This document shows, piece by piece, positions 50,903 to 63,039 of a stretch of DNA of 64,000 nt. The translations under genes were made by a program, and so were the position numbers. The stretch's first letter is position 1. Each line of letters starts with the position of its first letter. The stretch is from Cotesia glomerata (lineage: Eukaryota; Arthropoda; Insecta; Hymenoptera; Braconidae): contig NC_058159.1 in the NCBI RefSeq assembly GCF_020080835.1, forward strand, positions 28,557,525 to 28,621,524, read 5' to 3'. The notes below the pieces were generated by a model. The model saw nothing but the letters and a program-made list of their open reading frames with translations, was not told where the DNA came from and did not search any database.

Positions 50903-53900
50903 TTACGTTAAGTCTGTTTTATTACAATTCGGATACATCTCTCTATGTTTTTTAACAGATTGTAATAAATACTGAAAATCTTCTTCATCTTTTGTAAGAG
51001 TTAGATTATACTCACTTATTAAAGATACACCATGTTCTGCTGTATCATTTATAACTCGGACTTTACTCAAAAACAAGATAGCTTTCTGGTAACTCTCATT
51101 AGTTGGCCATAATGAAACATCATCATCGAGAAAGTTATATGGTAAATTAAATTTTTTTAACAAAAACAGAGATTGCTCTGAGACTAAGTCACATAAATCA
51201 ATTGTCAATAGTGACTTTACGTTGTCTTTATCACAAATCGCTTAAAATTTTTTGCATTAGCTTTCGAAGATTTAATATTTACTACCATTTTTCTTTTCAT
51301 TATGATCCAGATTTTACTTTTTGTATTTGAGTATTTTAGTTTATTTTTAGTTAATTACTTAAAAATTAATAGAAACAATTATTATTTAATTATTGTATTT
51401 ATTTAGTTAATAATTTTATATTATTGTTACCGAAGGTATGATTAAATTAAGAAATTAAGCGTGTGAGAAATTATTACGAAGCCGAGCGAATTAATTGTAA
51501 AAGAAATTAAAAGACTGGGAAAATTATTCTAAGTTCCGAACAAGATTTAGTATGGGAAAGTGATGAATGGATATATAATGAAGGAAATTGCGATTAAAAT
51601 AATAAAGAATTGTGAATTTGACGAAACGAATGGATAGAGAATGAAGAAAATTGCGATTAAAATAATAAAGATTTGAGTTTCAAAAATAAAAACTTAGAAT
51701 TTGGCGAGACGAATGGATAGAAAATGAAGGAAATTGCGATTAAAATAATAAATAATTATTTTTGAATGCTAGTTCGAGAACACCGGACAGGTGTCTAAAA
51801 CAACTCTTCCTTTTCGTTACAAGAGAGTTAGGCAAAAAAATTATAAACGCCAAAATTTGGCTCGATGAAGCAAGCAGTTCTTTCTCGGGAGAATTACTCG
51901 GGCGGATACTCTTCACCAAGTAATTCCAGAGGATGATACTCTACCTGGAGTCTGACCAAGACTCAGGTAAGTATCATGAACCGACCGGATGAAAGTGCTT
52001 CTCCCCGTGCCAAAGCCATCAGCTGAGATACGGTAGGTGATCATAAGCCGTGTAGGTGGGGGCGAAGAGGACACTCTCCATTCGCTCTCGGGGTAGAGCT
52101 TAGGGCCCAGGGGTGACGGCTAGTCTCCTGGGGAAGCGGGGAATCAGCTTTTGAAGTTTAGTTCGCGATTTTGACGCTCACGGCGAGAGTATGTGTGAGA
52201 AGAGTGTTCTAATATTGTTTAATTTGTTTATATTGTTTAATTTGTTTATATTGTTTATATCGTTTATTAACACGTTCAGGCCAATAAAGAGGTTTTCTTT
52301 TTCTTTGATTGATTTAAAATAAAGTGTTTTGTTTATTATTTTGTTATTGATAATGTAATCCCCGTTTATGACCCTGGACTCCGGCGAGCAAATTTCGAGC
52401 CGGGGACAAATAAATTATTTTATTTATTTTATAATTTTTGGAAAACGTGGACGTTACATCATATCCAGTGAAACATTTGCATCGAATAACGAAAAACAAC
52501 TAATTCCTCAGATAGGTACCATAAGTGATCGGACATTTTTCAGCGGCAATTTTAGCGAAAGAAGGATTGTTTTGGCTGTAAAGTAATAAGTCTTTCATTA
52601 AAGTTAAATCATTATTCGGTGCTAATATGCCAGATGAAGCCTGAAACCATGTTGGTATATAAAATCTTAGAACAAAAATGCAAATTTGTCGTATTCCGGT
52701 TATTTCTTCAAAGTTAAGGTTAAATTGATTGCGGAACATGAATATTTTTAAAGAATAGATGGCTTTTGCCATCCAACGAGCGTGGTGCATAGCACCAGGT
52801 CGTTTAAAAGAAATTTGTGTAGATGAAGTAGTATTCAAGAATAGTAATGATAGCTCCAGAAGTTCACAGTAATCATCTCTTGGTTGTGCTACCTAAAAAT
52901 TAGTTAATAAAATAATCAATAGATATGATAAGTGATCCGCAAATTTTATCTTATATATTACTCGAAATTATTTAAAATATAAATTTTTACTGAACTATTT
53001 TTTTAAATTTTAAACTCAAAAAATATAATTCAAGATATACGCTTAAAACTTGCACACAATATCTAAAAACATTTGAATATATTATAACTATAACCTTACT
53101 TGTAACTGATTCGTGATAAACGTTACTGTTTCTTCTTTCACATCTTCAAGAGCATTGAGTATGATTGGATCCAAAATTTCTGGGGTATAATTTGAGGTGT
53201 TGAAATTACTCCACTTATTTTTAAACCGTAAAAAAATTGGTACATTTGGGCCGGATGAAACGGGCCAATAGATTTCAAACACTTTTTTTAATACTATTTC
53301 AAAAATATGATGTCTGCATGGTAGATATACCAATTTTTTTTCCAACTCGTCTTCAATCAGTTTACAAGTTCCACCGTGAATTCCTAGATAACAAAATATA
53401 TAATTTAACATAAGTGAAAAATTAATTTATACGATAATGACCAGTTCAAATCTAAATATTAATGCAAATGATACGATATTAATTTTATATTATATCATGA
53501 TAAAGTTTTTAAGAAAACAATAACATGAATTAATACCTGTATTAACAGCCACCGTGTCGAAAGACAGTCCTACTATTTTACGAGAAATACCCCAATCGAA
53601 TAGAATTTTCACAATAGCATCAGCCTGATTTTTAGCAGTTCCAGATTTCATTTTGGGTACACCTAACAGTTGTTCACTGCCTGATGACGATATAATAATT
53701 GGCAGTCTATCAACTTTTTCCGTACCAACTATATCAGGTAATATTTTCCCGTCCCAATGTAGCACAAAATTATCCTGGTTTTTGAGTCCATCTTTCAATT
53801 TAGCAGCCATATCACTTCGAAATTTTTGCGAGCTCGATGAATTGTCGGATGACTCAATTTACAGCCTTTCATATCAATGCCAGTACTTTTGAGAGTAGCA

Positions 53901-55140
53901 GCTAAAATATATACGGCATTTCTGCTGCTTACTTTTCCACGATCAAGGGCAGCTGCAAGTTCCGGTGTCATGATATTCATTAGAGGTGCTTTTCGTTTTG
54001 ATTTCTTTTTTAATTCGTCTTCAAAATCAGAGATATTGTTAGAAATTTGACTAACGGTAGAAACGGTAGATTTTGATTTTTGGCTGAGAAGAAGGGTCTC
54101 AGTATTCATAAGTGCCTCATTTTCTAAAACGTTCAAATTGAAATGAAATACAACTACAATAAAAAATCAGATAAAATTTTTAAACAAAAATTATAGACTT
54201 TACAGACTCTATTGATGATAAACTATTATTTTAATGATTTATCATCAATATTACTCTAACTAGTAACTATTTTTTAATAAAATTATGTCTACTTTTATAA
54301 TTTTTTTTTTAAACGAAAGATATCATTTGCAAATATTTGATTAATTTCGGTTATAGACAAATAAAAAAATATGCCATTATAAGAAATTTTAGCAATGAAA
54401 TAATTAAAAAAATATGTTAATAATTCAAATAGATCTTTGAATATTACCGCGTACTAACAACCACGCACCCTGACAGCATCAAACAGAACTAATCAAAAAT
54501 CGGAAATCGGTATCATTCATGTAATCAAGACCTAAATAATCTCCATATTTACTCTTAAGATTAATAAATATCATTTTAATAAAAAAAATTGTATCATCCA
54601 TCGATATTTATTTAAAAACAAAATAAAGATAAAAATCTTACCATCTCTATTTGCATTTGTTTCACTCTGATCTAAACAACAAATTTCCATATCTTCAGTA
54701 ATAGGCCCAAAATCGTTTATAAAACCACGTCGAGATGGTTTTCTTTGGCTTTCCAAAAAATGTTTTTTTGTAGCATCAATTTCATTGAGAACATTAGCAT
54801 GGGAAATATCAAACAATTTTTGTAAATCATTACAAAAAATTGACTCTTTCTTCTTTTGTGTTGGAGATTTTTTCTGACGTTTACTCTTTGATAAAAGTAT
54901 CCATCTGTTATGAGATCGAATTATTGACAAAATTATAGAAGATTCTTGACGTAGTGGAATACCTGTTTTTCGCCAAAGTTCTATCAGTTGTTTTGTCGTA
55001 CTTGCTGAACTTTGTTTAATTGTTAAATTACAGGTTTTATGGTGGTAAAAGAAGATCGACATAACCTCTTTGAGTAATGGAAGCTTTCTTCCGACAAAAT
55101 CTTGATTCATTTGACCAATTAAATAGATTTCTTCTCTCAT
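50903..55140 (-). pseudogene. hAT-like transposase, multi-exon, frame-disrupted
   Basis: Exon order on the minus strand is 54642-55140, 53537-54123, 53100-53383, about 52463-52891 and about 50903-51296. The first three introns have GT-AG ends and matching phase (for example VNTG joined across 53384-53536). Conserved stretches are VLHWDGKILPD, DRLPIIISSSGSEQLLGVPK, GLSFDTVAVNTG, LPCRHHIFEIVLKKVF and SSGPNVPIFLRF. These belong to a widespread arthropod/cnidarian protein family with a DDE/RNase H-like core and a C-x-H-H motif like that of hAT transposases. Defects are a one-base shift in an A run near 53830, shifts near 52490-52510 and near 51240, and an inserted solo LTR. The copy should be inactive. 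Superfamily assignment rests on the ends and duplication more than on the protein. Confidence 0.7.
51303..52458 (-). mobile_element. solo-LTR-like insertion inside the transposase
   Basis: About 1.16 kb breaks the transposase frame between a DANVSLDM stretch and a KRKMV stretch. On the minus strand it starts TGTAACGTCCACG and ends GATCA, TG…CA as in LTRs. The flanks repeat TCAT (51297-51300 and 52459-52462). An AATAAA lies on the plus strand near 52281, and three direct repeats of GGAAATTGCGATTAAAATAA-type units lie at 51580-51760. No gag/pol is present. The exact left boundary is uncertain by 2 bp. Confidence 0.55.
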
Positions 55141-56516
55141 GATAATAAATTTTAAGTCAGCTTGTAAATAAATAGAAATAATAAAGTCCACTTTGAATTA
55201 TTAAACAAACATTGTTTCAAACAAATACGTATATATTTCTTCGTAATCGATGCACTAATGAACAAGCACAATTTTGACACATGTTATCAGCACTTACCAG
55301 CAGAGGGATCACAGAATTGATAACCAATTAAAAATCAGATAAGAATCGATCGTTTAAACAAAGTAGTTGTCAACAATACCTTTTTACTAAACATCATGAA
55401 TTCATCACAATATTTTTTTGTCTGTAGTAATAAGTAAATATTGTGTATTATAAAATTTGTCACTAATTTATACTAACCGTATTATAGAAATTTCATATAT
55501 TTTAAAATAAACAATGTTTTTTTTTTTACTTAATCATAATTGTACGATAAAAGTTAAAAAAAACCCGAAAATACGATGAAAATTAAACTTTGACTTTGAA
55601 TAACTCGGGAAGGAATCAATATATGGAAAAATGATAAGAGACCTTTTTTGTTAAGCGTTCAATTCTACATAAGAATCCGAGATGATCATTGCCATAAGTT
55701 GATTCGATCCAAAGATATAAAATTCTAAAGTTGAAAACCTTTTTTTCCTATGTTTTTAAGGGGGAATAGAAAATTACGATCCGCGACCTGTAAATCTTCA
55801 AATTAAGAACTCAAATTTTGACAAGGTCATTATTTTGGCATTCTCTGAGAGAATTTGCTGGCCATTTGAAAAAATCACAAAAGCCGATTTTTTTGAAACA
55901 CCCTAATACATATATATAATATATATATATGAAAAATTGATGTGGGTACTTAAATGAAAGGTCTTGAAGAGTGTAACATCGGGATGAGTTTATATCTTTA
56001 AAAATGTCAATATTTCACAAGATACAAGTTCATTTCTTAATTATGTTAAATTGCACTGTATTTTCTTAACTATTGACATTTTAAAGATATCCATCCCAAT
56101 GTTACACTTATCAAAAGCTTTCATTTGAGTACCCACATGCATTTTGATATATTTTTCATGTATACATATATATAATATATATAAATATATGAAATATATG
56201 AAAAATTGATGTGGGTACTTAAATGAAAGGTCTTGAAGAGTGTAACATCGGGATGAGTTTATATCTTTAAAAATGTCAATATTTCACAAGATACAAGTTC
56301 ATTTCTTAATTATGTATCTAGAAATAGAGCATTTTCAAATGCAGCCTAAATACTTATCATCATAAATTGACTATTGGTAAGAATGATATGAAACCATGAA
56401 AAGGCACAACTCCAGGTCAAGACTTTTTCAACGATACCAAATTTAACCATTAGAACCCATTTTATCATACAAATACACTGGCTACAAAATTTTGCTTATT
56501 TTCTTAATAATATAGA

Positions 56517-57423
56517 TTAGTATAATTGAAAAAAAAAAAACAACTGTAATAATTTTTTCCATTATCATTGTTATTATAGTACACCTGGACCCGCAGACGA
56601 ACAGTTTGTCACGGTAAATGATTTTCTTGTTTGAAAGGGTCATTATCCACCGAAAATAAAAAAAGCCTTACGATGAAACTAAAAATAACTTAAAGAAAAA
56701 ATTTTTCATTTTTAATTAATGAGGCATTTATTAACTTATTACATTACAGAATATTTCCTTATTTTTTTTCTTTAAGGTTACTATTCCTTTAATGATTATT
56801 AAATGCCGGTAATAAGCTTGGTTCTAATAAAATTACAATAATCAATAATGTACTGCTTCGGCAAAAAAAAAATTACGCCAGAGTTTTACACAATTAACTC
56901 TTTATAAAATGTAAAATAATTATTTTCACAATTATTTATTTATTTTTTTTTTAGAAACGAGTGAGTCACAAGATGAACGAGCGGTTTTAATACATGATTA
57001 AGTTATTAACTGATTGTTATTATCATATCATCATTTCATCACTTTAGAATAATTAATTATCACTATTTTTATTATTATTGTTAATCTTTATAATATTATT
57101 ATTAAAATTATTTATTATCTTTTGGTGACAATATTATGTGTAATGTACCCTAAAATTATTTGATTACATTTTTTTAGTGACAATAGAATTGATGGAGAAC
57201 TAATGTTTCTTTTTTTTACAAGTGCCTGTATGTAAGAAAGTACACTAAGAAATTTATTAATTATTCCCGCTCATTATTTATTTTTTTTTTTTTTAATTTT
57301 TTTTTTGTTTTTGTTTTCTACAAAGGCCACCGTGACTGATGACTTCTACTCGCTATACAAACAAGTTTTGTTTCATTAATCTTATTTAATTTTTTATTTT
57401 TTATTTACTCTTATCCTTAATTA

Positions 57424-57456
<33 letters not shown>

Positions 57457-57860
57457 CGAACCTTTATTTAAGTAAAGACACAACATGTCCGTAGATTCTA
57501 AAAAAAAAAATAACAAATGCGCACATAATTTTCGACATTACCTTTCAATTTTTATAACAAAGGAAACATTGCTCGAAAAATATGTGTAGCAACTGAAAAT
57601 AATTAAATTCAAAAGAAGAAAAATCTTGTTTTGATACTTTAATTTCCAATTACGCGACGTAAAAATTTAAAATTATTACCGATAAAAATCCTCAAAAAAT
57701 TAAAATCCATTTTTTTTACAATTTTTTTAGCATTGGTTAAAAAAATTAAAAGCAATTAATAAAATTTAAAAATAATAAAATCTAGACTTGAATGCAAGAT
57801 TTTTCTTCTCTTAAATTAAAGAAAAATTTTCATTCACCATTTATTGTTACATAGTAATCA
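56517..57860. other. intergenic / MKK4 3' UTR, no other gene
   Basis: The stretch is very A+T-rich with an (ATT)n microsatellite at about 57428-57455 and several poly-T runs. The part next to 57860 should be the MKK4 3' UTR. A TTTATT (AATAAA on the minus strand) lies close to the stop, and others follow downstream, so the poly(A) site is not decided. Confidence 0.5.
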
Positions 57861-60769
57861 TTAAGGCTGATCGGTTGTAAATGGTGTTACTCCATTATTT
57901 GCCATATTGTCTAAAATGCTGCTGATGTAAGCAGCAACGTCAATTGTCGCCTCTTCTGATCGTATTATAAATGCGTGATCTAAAAGTTTATTGTACTTCG
58001 GACGTTGATGTTCTTCTTTTATTAAACTGTAAAATATAAAAAATAATTTATGTTTTTTAAATTAATAATTTTAAAAATATATTTCTTGTCTTTTAAAAAT
58101 AAACTAGCAATCTTGCAGTCACTATGTGACTGCTGTGACTTGTGAACTATGAATAAATAAAATTTTGCGTTATTAAATAATGACTTTTATTAAATTACAC
58201 TGTACTTTCTTAATTATTGACATTTTTAAAAATATAAGTTCATCCCGATGTTTCACTCATCAAGAGCTTTCATTTGAATACCCACATGCATTTTGATATA
58301 TTTTTCATGTATACATATATGTAATATATATAAATATATGAAAAATTGATGTGGGTACTCAAATGAAAAGTCTCAATGAGTATAACATCGGGATGAGCTT
58401 ATATCTTTAAAAATGTCAATAGTTCACAAGATACAATGTAATTTCTTAATTATGGTAAATTGCACTATACTTTCTTAACTATAGACATTTTCAAAGATAT
58501 AAGCTCATCCTGATGTTACACTCATCAAGACCTTCCATTTAAGTACCCACATGCATTTTGATATATTTTTCATATATACATATATATAATATATATAAAT
58601 ATATGAAAAATTGATGTGGGTACTCAAATGAAAGGTCTTGATGAGTGTAACATCGAGATGAGCTTATATCTTTAAAAATCTCAATAGTTCCCAAGATACA
58701 AGGTTGTTTCTTAATTATGTTAAATTGCACTGTACTTTTTTAACTATTGACATTTTCAAAGATATAAGCTCATTCCGATGTTACACTCCTCAAGAGCTTT
58801 CATTTGAGTACTCACATGCATTTTGATATATTTTTCATATATACATATATGTAATATATATAAATATATGAAAAATTGATGTGGGTACTCAAATGAAAAG
58901 TCTCGATGAGTATAACATCGGGATGAGCTTATATCTTTAAAAATGTCAATAGTTCACAAGATACAATGTAATTTCTTAATTATGGTAAATTGCACTATAC
59001 TTTCTTAACTATAGACATTTTCAAAGATATAAGCTCATCTTGATGTTACACTCATCAAGAGCTTTCATTTGAGTACCCACATGCATTTTGATATATTTTT
59101 CATATATACATATATATAATATATATAAATATATGAAAAATTGATGTGGGTACTCAAATGAAAGGTCTTGATGAGTGTAACATCGAGATGAGCTTATATC
59201 TTTAAAAATCTCAATAGTTCCCAAGATACAAGGTTGTTTCTTAATTATGTTAAATTGCACTGTACTTTTTTAACTATTGACATTTTCAAAGATATAAGCT
59301 CATTCCGATGTTACACTCCTCAAGAGCTTTCATTTGAGTACTCACATGCATTTTGATATATTTTTCATATATACATATATGTAATATATATAAATATATG
59401 AAAAATTGATGTGGGTACTCAAATGAAAAGTCTCGATGAGTATAACATCGGAATGAGGCTATATCGTTAAAAATCTCAATAGTTCCCAAGATACAAGCTT
59501 GTTTCTTAATTATGTTAAATTGCACTGTACTTTTTAACTATTGACATTTTCAAAGATATAAGCACATCCTGATGTTTCACTCATCAAGAGCTTTCATTTA
59601 AATACCCACATGCATTTTGATATATTTTTCATATATACGTATATCTAATGTATATAAATATATGAAAAAATTGATGTGGGTACTCAAATGAAAGGTCTTG
59701 ATGATTGTAACATCGGGATGAGCTTATATCTTTAAAAATGTCAATAGTTCACAAGATACAATGTAATTTCTTAATTATGGTAAATTGCACTATACTTTCT
59801 TAACTATAGACATTTTCAAAGATATAAGCTCATCTTGATGTTACACTCATCAAGAGCTTTCATTTGAGTACCCACATGCATTTTGATATATTTTTTATTT
59901 ATATATATAAATATATAAAATATATGAAAAATTGATGTGGGTACTCAAATGAAAGGTCTCGATGAGTGTAACGTCGGGATGAGCTTATTTTTTTTAAAAA
60001 TCTCAATGGTTCACAAGATACAAGGTCATTTCTTAATTATGTATCTAAAGATAGAGTATTTTTAAATGCAGCCTAAATACTTATCACCATAAATTGACTA
60101 TCGATGAGAATGAAATGAAACCTTGAAAAAGCACAAATTCAAGTCTAGACCTTTGCAATGAGACTAAACTTTTCTTATTCTCTTGATAATATATATCAAT
60201 ATAGATTAATGTAAAATTTTTTTTTTCAGAAAATTTTAAATAAAACTGATAATGTAACTTTCACGGTTAAATCTCTTTTAATCATGACAAAGTAATAAAA
60301 AAAAATTACCAAAGGGAGATAAAAATAAAAAACTTAAGTCGTTAAGACTTATTAGTTTCAAATTAACCACATTATCAAGCTGACTTAAAACTTTTTAATG
60401 TATTCAAAATAATGCAAAGACTTTTAAAATAAAATAAATCTAAGTTTCAAGTAGAATACTTCAGAGCACATTTAAATAATTAGCTATCTTAATTCCGAGT
60501 TTTAATTGCTAGTTAATAAAAAAAAAAAAAAAAATTACCAAGTGTTAACAAAGTTTACAAATTCCATAGTAAAATGATTGCCGTTGCCATTGGGCGATAA
60601 TCGTGGCGGATCACCTTGGACAACTTGATATAACTGTTCAAAAACAGAATTCCACTTGGGATATGGAAAGTATCCAGTTGCGACTTCCATCAAAGTAATT
60701 CCTAATGACCAGACATCACTTCTTACATCATAACCGCGAGCTCGTTGAGGATCTATTCGTTCCGGCTAC

Positions 60770-60801
<32 letters not shown>

Positions 60802-63039
60802 ATAGATTAAATTGAGAAAAAAATAAATTTATCAATTTATTTTTTACAAGTTAAAGATTAAACTTACAGCCATATAAGGCCTGCAACCAGCATCACGTGT
60901 ACGTGCAATAGAATCGACTAGTTGTCCAGAAATACCAAAGTCACAAAGTTTAATATTGCCACCACGATCCAGTAAAATATTGCTTGGTTTAACATCACGA
61001 TGAATTATTCTTAATTTTTCTTTAAGATAATTTAGAGCTTTAACAGTAGCCACTGTTATTTTGCCAAGGATACACTCGGGTATCCTTTTATTTAATCTCT
61101 CGTAAATAAATTTATAAAACTTGTCTAATGAGGTGTCCATCAGCTCCATACAAATCCAACAGTCACCTTCTTTAAATAAAGCTCCATAAAATTGCACGAT
61201 GTATGGACACTCGTTTGATTTCATTACCACCTCCAAGTCCATTAATAGTTGATTCTGTTCTCTTTCATCTACCGTAGAACGAATTCTCTGCAATTGTTAT
61301 ATTTATATTTATTATTAATTAAAATTAAAATTAAAATTAATAATGACTTCTCGTTTAATGAGCAATAAATTTAGCAGGTATTTAATAATTTTTAGAACTT
61401 TTGTTAACAAATAAATTATGGCAAAAAAAAATTGACATTTGGAATTTAAAATAATTAAAATTGCAATTTTTTTTTAATAATTTTTTAGAATTAATTTAAT
61501 TTTTAAATAAAATTAAAAATTGGTCAAGTGACAGCTAACTTTAATGTTATAAATTTATGAAAATTAATTTAGCAGATATTTAATAATTTTTAGAACTTTT
61601 GTTAACAAATAAAGTATGGCAAAAAAAATAAGAAAAATAATTTACATGTAGAAATTTAAAATAATTAAAATTGCAATTTTTTTTTAATAATTTTTTAGAA
61701 TTAATTTAATTTTTAAATAAAATTAAAAATTGGTCAAGTGACAGCTAACTTTAATGTTATAAATTTATGAAAATTAATTTGACAGATATTTAATAATTTA
61801 TAGAAATTTTGTTAACAAATAAATTATGGCAAAAAAAATTGACATGAAGAAATTTAAAAAAATTAAAAATGCAATTTTTTAAAAATAATTTTTTAGAGTT
61901 AATTTTATAGAAAATTAAAAAAATTAAAAATGCAATTTTTTGAGTTAATTTAATTGTTAAATAAAATTAAAAATTGGTCAAGTGACAGCTAACTTTAATG
62001 TCATAATTTCAAAAAAATTAATTTAGCAGATATTTAATAATTTTTAGATCTTTTGTTAAGAAAATAAATTATGATAAAAAAAAAATAAGAAAAAAAATTG
62101 ACATGTAGAAATTTAAAAAAATCAAAAATGCAATTTTTTAAAAATAATTTTTTAGAGTTAATTTTATAGAAAATTAAAAAAATTAAAAATGCAATTTTTT
62201 AGAGTTAATTTAATTGTTAAATAAAATTAAAAATTGGTCAAATGACAATTAATTTTAATGTCATAATAAATTTACCTTCACAGCCATGACAGTATTGCTT
62301 ATCCTATGAATCATTTTATTTACAGTACCAAAACCTCCTCGGCCAATTTCACCAACGTCTTGTAGATCTTCACTTGTAAAATCATACACTGTGTCGGGTG
62401 ATAATTGTAATTTACCAGTGCTTTGCATCGACTGGCACATTCTCAATTTATCCCTAAATTAATTTTAAATTTATAATTCTATTTTTTATAATAAATTTTT
62501 AGTTTTTTAACTGAATTACAAGTCAAGTGAAGTGCTCATCAGTAATTTAAATGTGAGTTTTACTTCAACTATTTTATTTTTTGTTTGCAATTAAACTAAT
62601 TCTTATAAAAAAAATTATACCGTGCTTTATCAGGAAAATGTCCTTGTTGTGGTGGTGTTCGAGATTTAACGGGTAATTTAGACATCGACAAAGGCAAGGT
62701 AGGACGTGAGTTTCTAAAATAAATATTATAAAATAAAAATAAATACATTTTTTTAAGAAACAATCCCAAACGTCACATAAAAAACTGTTGACTTTTTGGT
62801 AAATTTTATTTAACAAGAACTCAAAAATTAATAATTGTCAAAAAAATTTTTGTGCCGCTTGGGATGGTGAAATAATTTATTTAAAAAAAAAATTAATTAA
62901 AAAAAAAAAAAAACTTACGGTACAGGAGAACCAGCAGATGTTCCAGTAGGATTAATTGAAGTAGAGTTAGAGTTACTGGAATTTGCTGGTAAGCTACTGC
63001 TCTGTGTTGGTAACGAGAGCTTAAGAGCTCGTCGTTTTT
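57861..63039 (-). CDS. Mkk4: dual-specificity MAP kinase kinase 4, last six exons (5' end outside window)
   Basis: MKK4 phosphorylates JNK, and in part p38, on Thr and Tyr in stress signalling. Exons in coding order are 62919-63039, 62621-62713, 62276-62453, 60868-61287, 60539-60765 and 57861-58026, all with GT-AG ends and agreeing phases. Exon 62919-63039 begins mid-codon, so earlier exon(s) lie beyond position 64000. Kinase landmarks are GEIGRGGFGTV (ATP loop), MAVKRIRSTVDE (catalytic Lys), HRDVKPSNILLD, KLCDFGISGQLVDS, the activation segment SIARTRDAGCRPYMAPERID with the two phosphosites S and T, and DVWSLGITLMEVATG. The C-terminal EEHQRPKYNKLLDHAFI matches the DVD docking region. KRRALKLSLP near the start resembles the MAP2K4 KRKALKL segment (D-site region), favouring MKK4 over MKK7. 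The last intron contains a Helitron, and the third intron in this window a tandem satellite. Confidence 0.95.
58104..60205 (-). mobile_element. non-autonomous Helitron, copy 8, in the MKK4 last intron
   Basis: The 3' end CTAG (58104-58107) follows, on the minus strand, a perfect hairpin GCAGTCAC-ATA-GTGACTGC with a T-for-C change in the flank. The 5' end reads A|TCTATATTGATATATATTAT at 60205, with a ~10-bp insertion in the terminal motif. It has about seven palindromic modules, more than any other copy. Two ~485-bp blocks starting near 58250 and 58735 are nearly identical, showing recent module amplification. It is in the same orientation as the gene. Confidence 0.85.
61350..62255. repeat. 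tandem satellite, about four units, in an MKK4 intron
   Basis: Units begin at about 61350, 61555, 61763 and 62000, with a period of roughly 205-240 bp. Shared blocks are AGCAGATATTTAATAATTTTTAGA, ACTTTTGTTAACAAATAAAT-like sequence, and AAAATTGGTCAAGTGACAGCTAACTTTAATGT. Inverted relatives lie at 63140-63800 on the other side of the first exons, and dispersed ones occur elsewhere in the window. Confidence 0.8.

Larger units (their letters stand above)
50442..55905 (-). mobile_element. hAT-type DNA transposon with long inverted termini
   Basis: The ends TAGGGTGTTTC and GAAACACCCTA are flanked by the exact 8-bp duplication ATACATAT (50434-50441 and 55906-55913). Eight-bp duplications and a YARNG terminus (TAGGG) are hAT hallmarks. 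The inverted termini run about 340 bp on the left (50442-50780) and about 380 bp on the right (55525-55905), far longer than usual for hAT. The left arm lacks about 42 bp present in the right. The minus strand encodes a multi-exon transposase, interrupted at 51303-52458. Confidence 0.8.
49694..56516 (-). mobile_element. non-autonomous Helitron, copy 7, split by a hAT element
   Basis: On the minus strand the 5' end is A|TCTATATTATTAAGAAAATAAG (56516) and the 3' end is CTGG|T (49694-49697), both valid Helitron termini (CTRR). The 3' hairpin is shortened. The host Helitron is only about 1.3 kb: modules at 49800-50441 and 55914-56320 plus the leader. The other 5.5 kb is the hAT element at 50442-55905. 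Removing it with one copy of ATACATAT restores the family sequence. Confidence 0.85.

Noticed and set aside
51425..52458. Solo LTR starting at TGTTACCG on the plus strand
   Set aside because: Flanks show no duplication there, and the broken transposase frame resumes near 51296, so the insertion boundary must lie at about 51301-51303.
58539..59525. Recurrent 60-80 codon minus-strand frames inside Helitrons, nearly identical to each other
   Set aside because: They are translations of the palindromic modules. Their similarity follows from module duplication, and frames shift or stop in other copies. Frames at 6651, 31793 and 49812 have the same origin.
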